From the NCBI GenBank assembly GCA_030833205.1, contig JAURHS010000011.1:1-45918 (forward strand): a stretch of DNA of 45,918 nt, read 5' to 3'. A program made the translations under genes and the position numbers. The DNA comes from Prosthecobacter sp. GTDB taxonomy: Bacteria; Verrucomicrobiota; Verrucomicrobiia; Verrucomicrobiales; Verrucomicrobiaceae. Shown here one piece after another: positions 9,392-18,590 of this stretch. The notes beneath the pieces are model-generated. The model saw only the letters and a list, made by a program, of their open reading frames with translations. It ran no database searches and was not told the DNA's origin. How positions within the stretch are numbered: the first letter of the stretch is position 1; each line of letters begins with the position of its first letter.

Positions 9392-10234
9392 TCAGGGCCT
9401 CTCGATCTGCACCTCGGTGGACCAGGCGTCGGAGGGCGCAGGGCAGGGCGGAGACCAGTCCGATGGGCGGCGAACGCGCACGCAGAGCAACACAGGTTGC
9501 ATGGGGTCATGTTGATGCAATTCCCGATGAGAAAGAAATTCTGCGGGCAAGTTCATGGTCCACGCCACTTTGGCAAAGGCGCTGCCATAACTGGTGATGG
9601 AAAAGTCGCTGCGGCTCAGGCCGATCTGCTCAAACAAGTGCTGCACATGCAGGGGCGTGAAAAACCAGTGATGGTTCTGCAGGCCGCCTGTGCCCATGTT
9701 TACTCCTTGGTAAGTGATGGCCGTAACGCAGATGAAATTGATCAGCAGGATGCCGCCGGGCTTGAGCAGTCGAACGCTGTGATAAAGCGCCGAGGGCAGA
9801 TCGTGCAAAATGTGCGTGGTGAATTGGTTGATGAAGCAGTCGTAGCGCTCGCCCTCAACCGCCTCGGCCCGCATGAGATCCGCGGTGATCTTCACCTCGG
9901 GGCTGTGGGCAATCAGGTCCAGTGCATGGGCCTCGTCAAGATCGCCAGCAAAGCGGCGCAAGGTCTTGGTGGTGCCGATCTCAAGGCCGAGGCCACGGAT
10001 ATCGGCACGGTGCTTTTCCAGAAAGTGGTGCCAGTAGGCCCGCACAATCGGGGTGCCCAGGGACGGCAACAGCTCATCACCTTGACTCAGTCGGCTGCCA
10101 AAGGGACGCTTGCGGCGAAGCAATGGCATGACCAGGCTGCGCAGCAGGGGGAGTCTGCTGAGACGACAGAGAATGCGGATGAGTTTCTTGCCCACGATGT
10201 CAAAAAGGTTAGTTGCGCGCTTCAGGGGTGACAA
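9392..10234 (-). CDS. SAM-dependent methyltransferase of the LPS/surface-glycan associated type
   Basis: This is a class I methyltransferase of up to 280 residues. GTPIVRAYWHHFLEKHRADI followed by RGLGLEIG matches a methyltransferase group usually found near glycosyltransferases ('GTPIDRYY...DIRG..LEI'). FDCFINQFTTHILHDL-like strand 4 reads here YDCFINQFTTHILHDLPS. LLKPGGILLINF is the post-motif III segment, and the end VLLCVRVRRPS is also typical. Motif I reads LEIGTTKTLRRF and lacks the usual Gly-rich loop, a known feature of this group, so SAM binding needs confirming. The start is uncertain: 10234 is a TTG, a GTG lies at 10195 and the first ATG at 10129. Its position inside a sulfatase cluster is unusual. 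It might methylate a surface glycan, but the substrate is unknown. Confidence 0.8.
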   Translation of the reverse strand: MSPLKRATNLFDIVGKKLIRILCRLSRLPLLRSLVMPLLRRKRPFGSRLSQGDELLPSLGTPIVRAYWHHFLEKHRADIRGLGLEIGTTKTLRRFAGDLDEAHALDLIAHSPEVKITADLMRAEAVEGERYDCFINQFTTHILHDLPSALYHSVRLLKPGGILLINFICVTAITYQGVNMGTGGLQNHHWFFTPLHVQHLFEQIGLSRSDFSITSYGSAFAKVAWTMNLPAEFLSHRELHQHDPMQPVLLCVRVRRPSDWSPPCPAPSDAWSTEVQIERP

Positions 10235-10279
10235 TCCCGAGATTGAGCCAAAATTGCCTCCTCCAAATGGCGTCCTGAA

Positions 10280-11572
10280 TCATGGTCGCGATGGCGACGC
10301 CGGCAGTGGGTCGCTGAGATGATTGCGGTTGTTGCGCAGCAGGGGCTTCTGTGGCTGTTGCCAGCCGCTGGGAGCACCAAAGATCACCACGGGTTTGTTT
10401 TCATTGTCGCCCACCCGCAGGTTGTCGGCAATCACGCCGTCCTGGCTGTGACGCCAGCAGTGAATGGCGGCGCCCTCGCTGCGGATCACATTGCCAATGA
10501 CCTCGTAGCCCACGAGGTTGAAGTTGGGTTCGATGGCGGTCAGGCCCGTGATCATGTCGTTGTGGTTGCAGCGCACCTGCCGCAGGCCACCACGGAAGGA
10601 GGGGTGGCCAAGCAGGTAGGCGGCACCGCGCGGATTGATGGTGCGGGTGCGTTCAATGACGATGTTCTCAGCGTCAAAGGATTCGCCTGGGCCGGTCTTG
10701 CCTCCGGCCAAAAACTTGCCGGTGTGCTCGCCGTAGCACATCACCGAGCGCATGGTGTTGGTCATGCTGATGCCCTCGACACGCACATCGCGCACGCGGC
10801 CATGGATGAGCACGCAGGCGTTGATGTTTTTCACCAGGCCGCTGGGCTGGGCATTGTGCTCACTGTTGAGATCAATCGTGCCCAAGCCGCTGATCCGCAC
10901 GCCCTCAATGGTGTTGGGCTGGGTGCCATGGCCGATGCGGATGCCATAGGCCTCCGGGCCGCCATAGGACACAAACCAGAGGCTGCCCTTGCTGTGGCCG
11001 TTGCGGTGGTGAAAACGGATCTTCACGCCATGGCTCAAGGCCTGCCAATCGCCGGTGATTGGCACATCCTGGTGCATGAGGTCGAAGAGTTTGCCATCGC
11101 CCCAGGAGAAGGCGTCGGGTTCACCGTTGCGGCCTTCGCGGCTGATGCGGATGCTGTACACCGTGGCGTTGTAGAGCTCTGGGCCTTGATGGGCGCTGGG
11201 ACTGCCATCATGGGCGCCACCAATCTCGAGGTCATCGAGCTTTTTGCCGGCATCCTGATCGGTGGTGATTTCACCCTGAGGCATGCGCCTGCATTCCCCG
11301 GCTCGCAATTTGAGGACGGCACCTCGTTGCAGTTCCAGATGCACAGGTTTGTCCACATAGAGGATGGCGCGGTGGCGGCTCAGGCCATGCTCATGCAGGC
11401 CAGGCAGGAAAATGAGCTTGTCCCCTGGCGCGGCCTGATCCAGCACGGCCTGCGGCGCTTGGCCTGGGGCGATGCGGTGCTCCGCAGCCTTGAGCGTTGC
11501 GGCAAGCGCCTGGCCAAGCAGAAGACCAAGCAGGGCAGGCAGAAGGGTGTGGGTGGGGCGGCGTATGGGCAT
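10280..11572 (-). CDS. Secreted parallel beta-helix protein (pectate-lyase-like superfamily)
   Basis: This 430-residue protein has an N-terminal signal peptide (LLPALLGLLLGQALAATLKA). It then has HRIAPGQAPQAVLDQAAPGD and KLIFLPGLHEHG, the opening of pectate-lyase-superfamily beta-helices. The central part contains repeated strand units such as IEGVRISGLGTIDLN, VRDVRVEGISMTN and VRCNHNDMITGLTAI, consistent with right-handed helix coils. It is the first gene of the minus-strand series and lies divergent to the second PSD1 gene, so its promoter should be in 11573-11816. The presence of two beta-helix proteins with three sulfatases in this series suggests joint degradation of a sulfated polysaccharide. 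No catalytic residues could be assigned, and a glycoside hydrolase, lyase or binding role are all possible. Confidence 0.82.
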   Translation of the reverse strand: MPIRRPTHTLLPALLGLLLGQALAATLKAAEHRIAPGQAPQAVLDQAAPGDKLIFLPGLHEHGLSRHRAILYVDKPVHLELQRGAVLKLRAGECRRMPQGEITTDQDAGKKLDDLEIGGAHDGSPSAHQGPELYNATVYSIRISREGRNGEPDAFSWGDGKLFDLMHQDVPITGDWQALSHGVKIRFHHRNGHSKGSLWFVSYGGPEAYGIRIGHGTQPNTIEGVRISGLGTIDLNSEHNAQPSGLVKNINACVLIHGRVRDVRVEGISMTNTMRSVMCYGEHTGKFLAGGKTGPGESFDAENIVIERTRTINPRGAAYLLGHPSFRGGLRQVRCNHNDMITGLTAIEPNFNLVGYEVIGNVIRSEGAAIHCWRHSQDGVIADNLRVGDNENKPVVIFGAPSGWQQPQKPLLRNNRNHLSDPLPASPSRP

Positions 11573-11816
11573 TTGGAGTCAGAAATCTACGCCTGATTCG
11601 ACCCGTTTCGATCAGCGCAACTGGCTCAGCAGCAGTTCAAAAGAACCGCCAAGGCGAAATGCGCTTGGCACCAAGAAGACGGCAGGGTAGACTTGAGGTT
11701 CGTGGTCGGCGAGGACAGTGATGGGGGGCTGAAGTGGTGCCGCCAGACTCCCCAGCAGCGCTGGCAGCAGTCCAGTCTGCTTTGGCAACCATGCCCGGCA
11801 CAGGCATGCGGTCTTG
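11573..11816. promoter_or_regulatory. Divergent intergenic region between beta-helix and second PSD1 genes
   Basis: This 244-bp gap separates two divergent transcription units and must contain promoters for both. I see an inverted repeat GCCAAG-10-CTTGGC at 11648-11669 and another CATGCC-7-GGCATG at 11790-11808, the latter ending 8 bp before the ATG at 11817, where it could occlude the ribosome-binding region. No convincing -35/-10 pair or Shine-Dalgarno sequence was identified. Confidence 0.4.
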
Positions 11817-14801
11817 ATGCCGAACCCAATTCACCAAGCGCAGAGGGGCCTGCGGGCAGCCGTGCTGTCTGATGAATTTGCGCCTAGATTGGGAGGGTCT
11901 GCGGCGTTGTCTTCAGGTGTGGTGCCTGTTGTCCTTCTTCTGATCTTGACTGCTATTGGGCGGCTTGGAGCGCAGGTGCCTGCAGGCAGCCCGGCGGAGT
12001 TGTTGTTTGTTCGCCGAGTGTCCCCGTTGCTGGCTCAACGCTGCCTTGCCTGTCATGGTCAGGACGCCGCGCAAATCAAGGGCGGTTTGGATCTGCGCTC
12101 CAGGCAGGGCCTGCTCAAGGGCGGCGAGAGTGGTCAGGCCTCGCTGCACCCCAAGCATCCGCTGCAAAGCCCGCTGTGGCTTGCCGCATCACGACAGCAT
12201 GAGGAGCAGTGGAGTGCAATGCCGCCCAAGCAGGCGGATGCCCTCAAGCCCGAGGAATTGAGCTGGCTGGAGCAATGGCTGAAGGCGGGCGCGCCCTGGC
12301 CTGAGGCCGAGCGGGCGCAGGCCCTGGCCAAGGCCCACGAACAGGCTTGGAGTCAGGAGGACGGCGTGAGGGTCAAGACCCTTGGTGGCTTGTCTGCGGC
12401 TTGGCGGGAGCGCAAGTATGCGCTGGATGCACTCTGGGCCTATCAACCGCTGCGTGCTGCCAAGCCCGCTGAGTTGGCTGCCGCCGCGCATCCCGTGGAT
12501 GCCCTGCTGCATCTGCACTGGCCCAAGGGCCTGCAGCCTGCGCCCGAGGCCAGTCCCGAGGCATTCATTCGCCGCGCCTGCTTTGATTTGACCGGCCTGC
12601 CACCCAGCCCGCAGGAGGTCGAGGCATTCCTGAAGCAAGTGGCCGGCAAGGGCCTGGGTTCTGAGACGGGGCAACAGGCGATTGCGGCGTTGATTGAGCG
12701 CCTGCTGGCCTCGCCGCACTACGGCGAGCGCATGGCCCAGCATTGGTTGGATGTGGTGCGCTACGCGGATAGCAGCGGCTTTGCCAACGATTATGAGCGC
12801 GGCAATGCCTGGCGTTATCGCGATTATGTCGTGCGGGCCTTCAACGCCGATAAGCCCTGGGCGGACTTTGTGATCGAGCAGATTGCCGGCGATGAGCTTG
12901 ACGGCAGCAATTCGCAGAACTTGGTGGCCACGGGCTTTCTGCGCATGGGGCCGTGGGAGCTGACCGGCATGGAAGTCGAGCGGGTGGCCAGGCAGCGGTT
13001 TTTGGATGATGTGACCAACAGCGTGGGTGAGACCTTTCTGGGGCATGCGCTGCAATGTGCGCGTTGTCATGATCACAAGTTTGATCCGGTGCCCACGGCC
13101 GATTACTACAGCATTGCTGCGGTGTTCGCCACCACCCAACTCGCCGAGGCACAGGCCCCCTTCACGGCTGTCGAGAACACGCAGGGCTTTGAGGAGCGGC
13201 GCTTCCTGGAGTTGCGGGCCCGTGAGCACCAGCAAACGCTGAGTCAACTCGATGCCTTGCTGCTGCAAAACGCGCAGGCATGGTTCAAGGCGCAGGGCCG
13301 CGACCCCAAGCGCTGGAACGAAGCGGTGGCGGCGGTGCGCGCCCAGGGTGGCAAGGGCAAGGGCAGGCCTGCCTTTGCGCAGTTCAGCGATGTCTTTGAT
13401 GCGGCCAGGCGCAAGCTGCTGCAGGCCGCCGTGCCGGAGCAGGAGTTCCCGCCGAAACTGCTTGGTTTTGGCAGCCGCGAGTTCGGCATGGAGCGGGTGG
13501 CCAGAAAGGGGCTGGAGCGGTTGCGCTTTGAGTGGGAGCGCTATGAGCCAGTGGCCCTGAGCGTGTACAGCGGGCTGACCCGCACACTCAAGACCGTGAC
13601 CTCGCCGCTGCGGGTGCCGCAGGATCGGCTCTCTTCCGGCGAGTTGGAAAAGACCTGCATTCGCAGCGCAGGCGATCCCTTCGCCGAGGGGCCTGCGGTC
13701 AAGCCCGGCGTGCTCAGTGTGCTGGGCTTGCGAGGTGCCGCACCCATCCCTGATGGGGTTGAGGGTAGGCGCCTGGCCTTGGCGCGCTGGGTGGCCGCGG
13801 CGGACAACCCACTGAGTTGGCGCAGCATCGCCAATCGTCTTTGGCTTTGGCATTTTGGCCGCGGCATTGCCGGCAACCCGAATAACTTCGGGGCTACGGG
13901 CAAGCGCCCCACGCATCCGGAGTTGCTTGATTTTTTGGCCCTGCATCTTCAGGGGCAGGGAGGGTCCATCAAGGCCATGCATCGCCTGCTGATGACCAGT
14001 GCGGCCTATCGCCGCAGCGCCATTCACCCGGACCCCGCAGCCTTGGCCAAACTCGATCCCCAGGGAGTCTCGGGGGCGGTCTTTGCGCTGCGCCGCCTCA
14101 GTGCCGAGGAGTTGCGCGATGCCATGCTCTGGGCCAGTGGCGAACTCAATCCGCAGTTGGGCGGCATTCCCAATCGCCCGGAAATCCACGAGGAAGTGGC
14201 CCTGCAACCCCGTCAGGTGATGGGCACCTTTGCCGCCGCCTGGGTCCCCAATCCAAGGCCGCAGCAGCGCCATCGCCGCAGTTTGTATGCCCTGAAATGG
14301 CGTGGTCTTGGAGATCCCTCGATGGAGGTTTTCAATTCGCCGCCGCCGGACTTTTCCTGTGAGCAACGCGAGTCCAGCAGCGTGACGCCGCAGGTCTTTG
14401 CCTTGTTCAACAGCAAGGCCAGTTCAGCCCGCGCCCTTGCCATGGCGGCGCGTGTGCTGCGCGAGACCATGGACGATGAGGCGGCCTTGCAGCGCTGTTT
14501 TGTCCTGGCTTACTCGCGTCGGCCAACTGCCGATGAACGCATCGCGGCAAGGCAGCACTGGATGGACATGCTCAAGCTGCAGCCTGCCCAGGCAGCAATT
14601 CCGCCCAGTCCTCCATTGCAGGTCAAACGCGAGGCGGTGGAGGAGAACACCGGAGAGAAGTTTGTCTTCACCGAAACGCTGCATGCCCATGCGCAGTTTG
14701 TGCCGGACCTCGGGCCCCATCAGGTGCCGGCACGCACCCGGGCCTTGGCTGCAGTCTGTCTCGCCTTATTCAACAGCAATGAATTTGTCCATGTCGAGTA
14801 G
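11817..14801 (+). CDS. Second PSD1-type planctomycete cytochrome protein
   Basis: This protein has 994 residues from the ATG at 11817 (a TTG precedes it at 11814). Its hydrophobic export segment (VVPVVLLLILTAIGRLGAQ) begins only near residue 36. A downstream GTG/TTG start is therefore possible and would give a conventional signal peptide. Domains in order are PSCyt1 with haem motif CLACH near residue 75, DUF1549 (FDLTGLPPSPQEVEAFL; HYGERMAQHWLDVVRYADS), the second conserved [18 protein letters not shown] motif, and DUF1553 (WRSIANRLWLWHFGRGIAG). The C-terminus reads ALFNSNEFVHVE, the usual 'FNSNEFV' ending. Unlike the minus-strand copy at 4958-7519, no discoidin-like insert is evident. The stop overlaps the start of the DUF1501 gene, indicating translational coupling. 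Confidence 0.92.
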   Translation: MPNPIHQAQRGLRAAVLSDEFAPRLGGSAALSSGVVPVVLLLILTAIGRLGAQVPAGSPAELLFVRRVSPLLAQRCLACHGQDAAQIKGGLDLRSRQGLLKGGESGQASLHPKHPLQSPLWLAASRQHEEQWSAMPPKQADALKPEELSWLEQWLKAGAPWPEAERAQALAKAHEQAWSQEDGVRVKTLGGLSAAWRERKYALDALWAYQPLRAAKPAELAAAAHPVDALLHLHWPKGLQPAPEASPEAFIRRACFDLTGLPPSPQEVEAFLKQVAGKGLGSETGQQAIAALIERLLASPHYGERMAQHWLDVVRYADSSGFANDYERGNAWRYRDYVVRAFNADKPWADFVIEQIAGDELDGSNSQNLVATGFLRMGPWELTGMEVERVARQRFLDDVTNSVGETFLGHALQCARCHDHKFDPVPTADYYSIAAVFATTQLAEAQAPFTAVENTQGFEERRFLELRAREHQQTLSQLDALLLQNAQAWFKAQGRDPKRWNEAVAAVRAQGGKGKGRPAFAQFSDVFDAARRKLLQAAVPEQEFPPKLLGFGSREFGMERVARKGLERLRFEWERYEPVALSVYSGLTRTLKTVTSPLRVPQDRLSSGELEKTCIRSAGDPFAEGPAVKPGVLSVLGLRGAAPIPDGVEGRRLALARWVAAADNPLSWRSIANRLWLWHFGRGIAGNPNNFGATGKRPTHPELLDFLALHLQGQGGSIKAMHRLLMTSAAYRRSAIHPDPAALAKLDPQGVSGAVFALRRLSAEELRDAMLWASGELNPQLGGIPNRPEIHEEVALQPRQVMGTFAAAWVPNPRPQQRHRRSLYALKWRGLGDPSMEVFNSPPPDFSCEQRESSSVTPQVFALFNSKASSARALAMAARVLRETMDDEAALQRCFVLAYSRRPTADERIAARQHWMDMLKLQPAQAAIPPSPPLQVKREAVEENTGEKFVFTETLHAHAQFVPDLGPHQVPARTRALAAVCLALFNSNEFVHVE

Positions 14802-16227
14802 GCCTGCATTCTCCTGTCTCGGGCCTTCGGCCCTGCGCGCGCCAACGCGGCGCGAGGCCCTCTATGGGCTTGGCGCCTCGCTGGGTAGTGTGGCCTTCAG
14901 CGCCTTGATGGCGCAGGAGCAGCAGGCGGCTTCAGGGCCTTTGCCAAGGCTGCCGCATGTGGCCAAGGCCAAGGCTAGGCAGGTCATTTTTTTGATGATG
15001 GAGGGCGGGCCCTCGCACCTCGACACCTTTGACCCCAAGCCCATGCTCGAGAAGTTGCACCTGCGCGAGTTTGTGCGCGAGGGCAACCAGAAGTCGGCGA
15101 TGGAAAGTGGTCGGCGTTATTATGTGCGCAGTCCCTTCAAGTTTCTGCGCGCCGGGCAGAGCGGGGCGGACATGGCGGAGAACTGGACGCACCTGGCCAA
15201 GGTGGCCGATGAGCTGTGTTTCTTTCGCGGATGCACGGTGGACAGTGTCAACCACCCCACGGCGATGTACCAGATGAACTGCGGCAACCGCTTTGGTGGC
15301 GATCCCGGTCTTGGGGCCTGGGTCAATTATGGTCTGGGCAGTCTCAATGCCAATCTGCCGGGCTTTGTGGTTCTGCCCGAGGTCAGTTACCCCCAGGGTG
15401 GCGCAGCCAACTGGGGCAATGGATTTCTGCCCGCGCAGTATCAGGGCACGCCACTGCGGCCGCGCGGTGCCCCCATTCTGGATTTGAGCCCGCAACCCGG
15501 GACCAGCCGCGAGGCCCAGCGCCGCAATCTTGACTTCATCGCCAAGCTCAATGCGGCTCATGCGCAGCGTCACGCAGGGCAGGATGCCTTGGCGGCGCGG
15601 ATGGCGAACTATGAGCTGGCCTTTCGCATGCAAATGGAGGTGCCTGAGGTGCTGGACCTCACGCGCGAGAGCGAGGCCACGCGTGAGCAATATGGCTTGA
15701 ATGCGGAGGCGACGGCGGGCTTTGGTCGCAAGTGCCTGTTGGCACGCCGTCTGATTGAGCAGGGCGTGCGCTTTGTGCAGCTTTACCATGGCTCCTGGGA
15801 CAGTCACGACTACATCGAGCGTGCGCATGGCAATCTGGTGCGCGCAGTGGATCAGCCGATTGCCGCGTTGATCCGCGACCTGCGCCAGCGCGGCCTTCTG
15901 GAAAGCACGCTCATCGTTTGGTGCGGCGAGTTTGGCCGCACCCCAGACAACGGGGTGCGCGGCGGCACAGCCTACGGCCGCGACCACAACCCCAATGCAA
16001 TGACTCTCTGGCTGGCCGGTGGGGGTTGCCGTGCCGGGCACACGGTTGGGCAGACCGATGAATTGGGCATGCAGGCCGTGGAGGGCCGCGCGCATCTGCG
16101 CGACTTTCATGTCACCCTGTTGCGCCTGTTGGGGTTGGATGACAACAAGCTCACCTATTACCACGCCGGGCGTTTCAAGCAATTGAGTCAGTTCGGTGGG
16201 CGAGTGATCGAAGAGCTCTTGGCCTAA
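14791..16227 (+). CDS. DUF1501 family protein, partner of second PSD1 protein
   Basis: The start at 14791 (ATG inside the last codons of the PSD1 gene; another ATG is at 14779) gives 478 residues and an 11-bp overlap. The frame stays open upstream to 14398, but that part merely shadows the PSD1 gene. A TRREALYGLGASLGSVAFSALMA segment resembles a twin-arginine signal. Family landmarks are QVIFLMMEGGPSHLDTFDPKP, the CFFRGCTVDSVNHPTAMYQM region, VRFVQLYHGSWDSHD, LIVWCGEFGRTPDN and YGRDHNPNAMTLWLAGGG, with the conserved Asp and His residues. The closing LRLLGLDDNKLTYYHAGRFKQL is also typical. The gene mirrors the DUF1501 partner on the other strand (3499-4950), so the window has two complete PSD1-DUF1501 modules, in divergent orientation. 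Confidence 0.92.
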   Translation: MSSRPAFSCLGPSALRAPTRREALYGLGASLGSVAFSALMAQEQQAASGPLPRLPHVAKAKARQVIFLMMEGGPSHLDTFDPKPMLEKLHLREFVREGNQKSAMESGRRYYVRSPFKFLRAGQSGADMAENWTHLAKVADELCFFRGCTVDSVNHPTAMYQMNCGNRFGGDPGLGAWVNYGLGSLNANLPGFVVLPEVSYPQGGAANWGNGFLPAQYQGTPLRPRGAPILDLSPQPGTSREAQRRNLDFIAKLNAAHAQRHAGQDALAARMANYELAFRMQMEVPEVLDLTRESEATREQYGLNAEATAGFGRKCLLARRLIEQGVRFVQLYHGSWDSHDYIERAHGNLVRAVDQPIAALIRDLRQRGLLESTLIVWCGEFGRTPDNGVRGGTAYGRDHNPNAMTLWLAGGGCRAGHTVGQTDELGMQAVEGRAHLRDFHVTLLRLLGLDDNKLTYYHAGRFKQLSQFGGRVIEELLA

Positions 16228-16313
16228 ATCGCTGCCTGCCTTGTGGTGTGCGGCGCCACAGGCGCTGTGCTTTGCGTCGCGGACTTGAAGCCGCTTTATC
16301 CTGCTTGCGTGCC

Positions 16314-18590
16314 ATGAGTTCGCGCGTTCGCCTTGTCCTGAGTGTGGCATTTTTCTTTTCGGGGTGCAGTGCCCTGATGCTGCAGTTGGCGTGGCAGCGC
16401 CTGCTGTTGCCGTGGATGGGTGGTGATGTGGGGGCGGTGAGCCTCGCTGTGGCGGTGTTCATGACCGGACTGGCCTTGGGCGGTGCTCTGGGCGGTTGGT
16501 GGGGGCGACGCCGAGACCCTCGGGATTGCCTCAGGTCACTGATGGTTGCGGAGTGGTGTGTGGCTCTGTTTTCCCTGGCGGGCCTGAGTGGAATGCGCAG
16601 CCTGAATGCATGGTCCGCGGTTATGGGCTGTCCGCCCCAGCTCGGTGCGGGCCTTCTGATTCTCGCCTGCATGTTGCCCTCGGCCATGGCGATGGGAGTA
16701 TCCTTCCCCATGCTTGTGGCCGCTCTCGCGGGAAGGGATGGGCAGGTCGCATCGGTGGTCGCGCCAAGGTTGAGCGCCGTCAACACGCTGGGAGCTGGGG
16801 CTGGCGCCCTGACCATTGGATGGGTGATCTTCCCGCTGTGGGGAATCCACAACGCTGTTGCGGTGGCAGCCACCCTCAATGCGGTGGTGGCCGCGGTGGT
16901 TTGGACCGCGGCCCGCTCCGGCCTTGAAGATCCGCCAACCGAGACGGAGGCATCTGGCCCGGCTCCTCATGCGGCGGGATCGGCCGGCCTGCGTCAGGGC
17001 TTGGTATTTTCGGCGATGCTCGGGTTTGGCAGTCTGGCGGTGGAGATGGTCTTTCTGCGCGTGCTCGGGGCAATGTGCAAGGCCTCGGCCCAGACTGCAG
17101 GCAGCCTGCTGTTTTTGTATTTGGCAGCCATGGGGATTGGCGCGCTTTGGGGCGCCAAAAGGCAAGCGGTGCGCGACTGGCCTGCCATGGGGCGCCTGCT
17201 CGGGCTGGCCTTGGTGCTTGGTGCCTTGTTGCCGGCCTTTGCCCCGGTCATGGCGCGTTGGCTTGGCCATGGCGAGTATTTGGCAGGTTATGAACCTCTG
17301 GACGCTTCGAGTGCTTGGACGGCCTTGTTGCAGAAGTCCGCGCCTGGCGCTGCGCCGAAACTGATCTGGACCTTCCTGGGCCTGCAGTGGCTGGTTCCCC
17401 TGCTGGTCATTTTTCCCTCGGGTTTTTTGTTCGGGCTTGCTCAGGTGAGGTTGCAAGGCCTGCTGCTCATCGAGGAGGGTTCATCCTGCTGGATTTTGGG
17501 TTGGAATCAGTTTTGGGGAGTCGTCGGCGCACTGGTGGGCACCCTGGGTGTTTGGCTTGTCGGTTTCCCGTGGTTGGGTAGCGCCGGTCTGCTTGGGTTG
17601 CTGTTGCTGCTGGGTATGCTTTGGCTTGCCTGGTTCTCGGGAACGCGCTTGCGGCTTGCCTTTGTCATTGCGGCATCCGCAGGCCTGCTGGTGATGCCGG
17701 ATCAGCATGAGCTTTGGTCCATGGTGCATGGAGCTACCGTGAGGATCCCTCGAATTGTTGAGGACTCCACCGGAGTTTCAGTCATCACCGAGCAGCCCGG
17801 GTCCGGCTTCGCTTTTCACATCAATGGAATTGGGCAGAGTTGGATTCCCTACGGTGGTATCCATACGCAACTCGGAGCGCTTCCTCTGTTGCTTCATCCC
17901 CGCCCGGAGCGGGTGGCTCTGATTGGTCTGGGTTCAGGCGATACCCTCAACGCCATGCTCTGTCGCCCTGAAACCCGGTCAGTGGTTTGCACCGAGATTG
18001 TCGGCGCACAGATTCAAACCTTGCGTGCGCTTGGCAGGGAGAGCGGCATGGAGTGGCTCGGTGCCATGTTGAAGGATCCCAGGCTTGAGCTTCGGGTGCA
18101 GGATGGGCGGCAGATGCTGCAGCAGGAGGCTCTGGGTTTTGATGTGATTGAGATGGATGCCATGCGCCCCAACAGCGCGCATGCCGGAGTGCTTTACTCC
18201 AGCGAGTTTTTCCAACTCATCCGCTCGCGCCTGAGGCCCGGTGGTATGGCGGTGACTTGGTTGCCAAGCCTGCGGGTGGCAAGAACCTTGCTGAAAGTCT
18301 TTCCCCATGTGGCGATTGTTGCCGGGAGCATCGGATTGGCCTCCAATGAGCCCCTCCCTCTGGCCTCTTCCCATTGGCAGCAGCGGTTGGCCTCACGCAG
18401 CCTACAAGACCATTTTTGGCGCAGCAAGGTGGACATTGTCGCCGAGGTCACGGCCATCCTTGGGCCCCATTGCCGCCATGAGGTGATCGGGGCGGATTTC
18501 AACCGTGAGAGCCTGACTGACCTCAACACCGACGCCTTTCCACGCGACGAGTTCATGCTGCCAGGTCTCTGGGGGCAGGTTCCTCCCTGA
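16314..18590 (+). CDS. Polytopic membrane protein with C-terminal spermidine-synthase-like domain
   Basis: The ATG at 16314 gives 758 residues and begins with a transmembrane helix. The GTG-initiated frame from 16248 adds 22 residues of no known type. About ten hydrophobic segments fill residues 1-500 (for example LAVAVFMTGLALGGALGGWWG, GWVIFPLWGIHNAVAVA, LLLLLGMLWLAWF). The region ~530-700 is a spermidine-synthase-like Rossmann fold: VALIGLGSGDTLNAML is the nucleotide-binding loop, VVCTEIVG holds the acidic ribose contact, and FDVIEMDAMRPN is the strand carrying the Asp of the aminopropyltransferase active site. LYSSEFFQLIRSRLRPGGMAVTW follows. Such fusions are common in environmental bacteria and their substrate is generally unknown. 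It follows the DUF1501 stop by 86 bp on the same strand and could be co-transcribed with it. Confidence 0.85.
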   Translation: MSSRVRLVLSVAFFFSGCSALMLQLAWQRLLLPWMGGDVGAVSLAVAVFMTGLALGGALGGWWGRRRDPRDCLRSLMVAEWCVALFSLAGLSGMRSLNAWSAVMGCPPQLGAGLLILACMLPSAMAMGVSFPMLVAALAGRDGQVASVVAPRLSAVNTLGAGAGALTIGWVIFPLWGIHNAVAVAATLNAVVAAVVWTAARSGLEDPPTETEASGPAPHAAGSAGLRQGLVFSAMLGFGSLAVEMVFLRVLGAMCKASAQTAGSLLFLYLAAMGIGALWGAKRQAVRDWPAMGRLLGLALVLGALLPAFAPVMARWLGHGEYLAGYEPLDASSAWTALLQKSAPGAAPKLIWTFLGLQWLVPLLVIFPSGFLFGLAQVRLQGLLLIEEGSSCWILGWNQFWGVVGALVGTLGVWLVGFPWLGSAGLLGLLLLLGMLWLAWFSGTRLRLAFVIAASAGLLVMPDQHELWSMVHGATVRIPRIVEDSTGVSVITEQPGSGFAFHINGIGQSWIPYGGIHTQLGALPLLLHPRPERVALIGLGSGDTLNAMLCRPETRSVVCTEIVGAQIQTLRALGRESGMEWLGAMLKDPRLELRVQDGRQMLQQEALGFDVIEMDAMRPNSAHAGVLYSSEFFQLIRSRLRPGGMAVTWLPSLRVARTLLKVFPHVAIVAGSIGLASNEPLPLASSHWQQRLASRSLQDHFWRSKVDIVAEVTAILGPHCRHEVIGADFNRESLTDLNTDAFPRDEFMLPGLWGQVPP

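Noticed and set aside
14398-14790. Upstream extension of the second DUF1501 frame to 14398
   Set aside because: This part overlaps the conserved DUF1553 C-terminus in another frame and contains no DUF1501 features. The twin-arginine-like signal begins after 14791.
12189-16350. Long minus-strand frames 12189-14366 and 14932-16350
   Set aside because: They lie opposite the second PSD1 and DUF1501 genes, whose motifs and order are unambiguous. Their products have low-complexity Arg/Gly/Leu-rich character.
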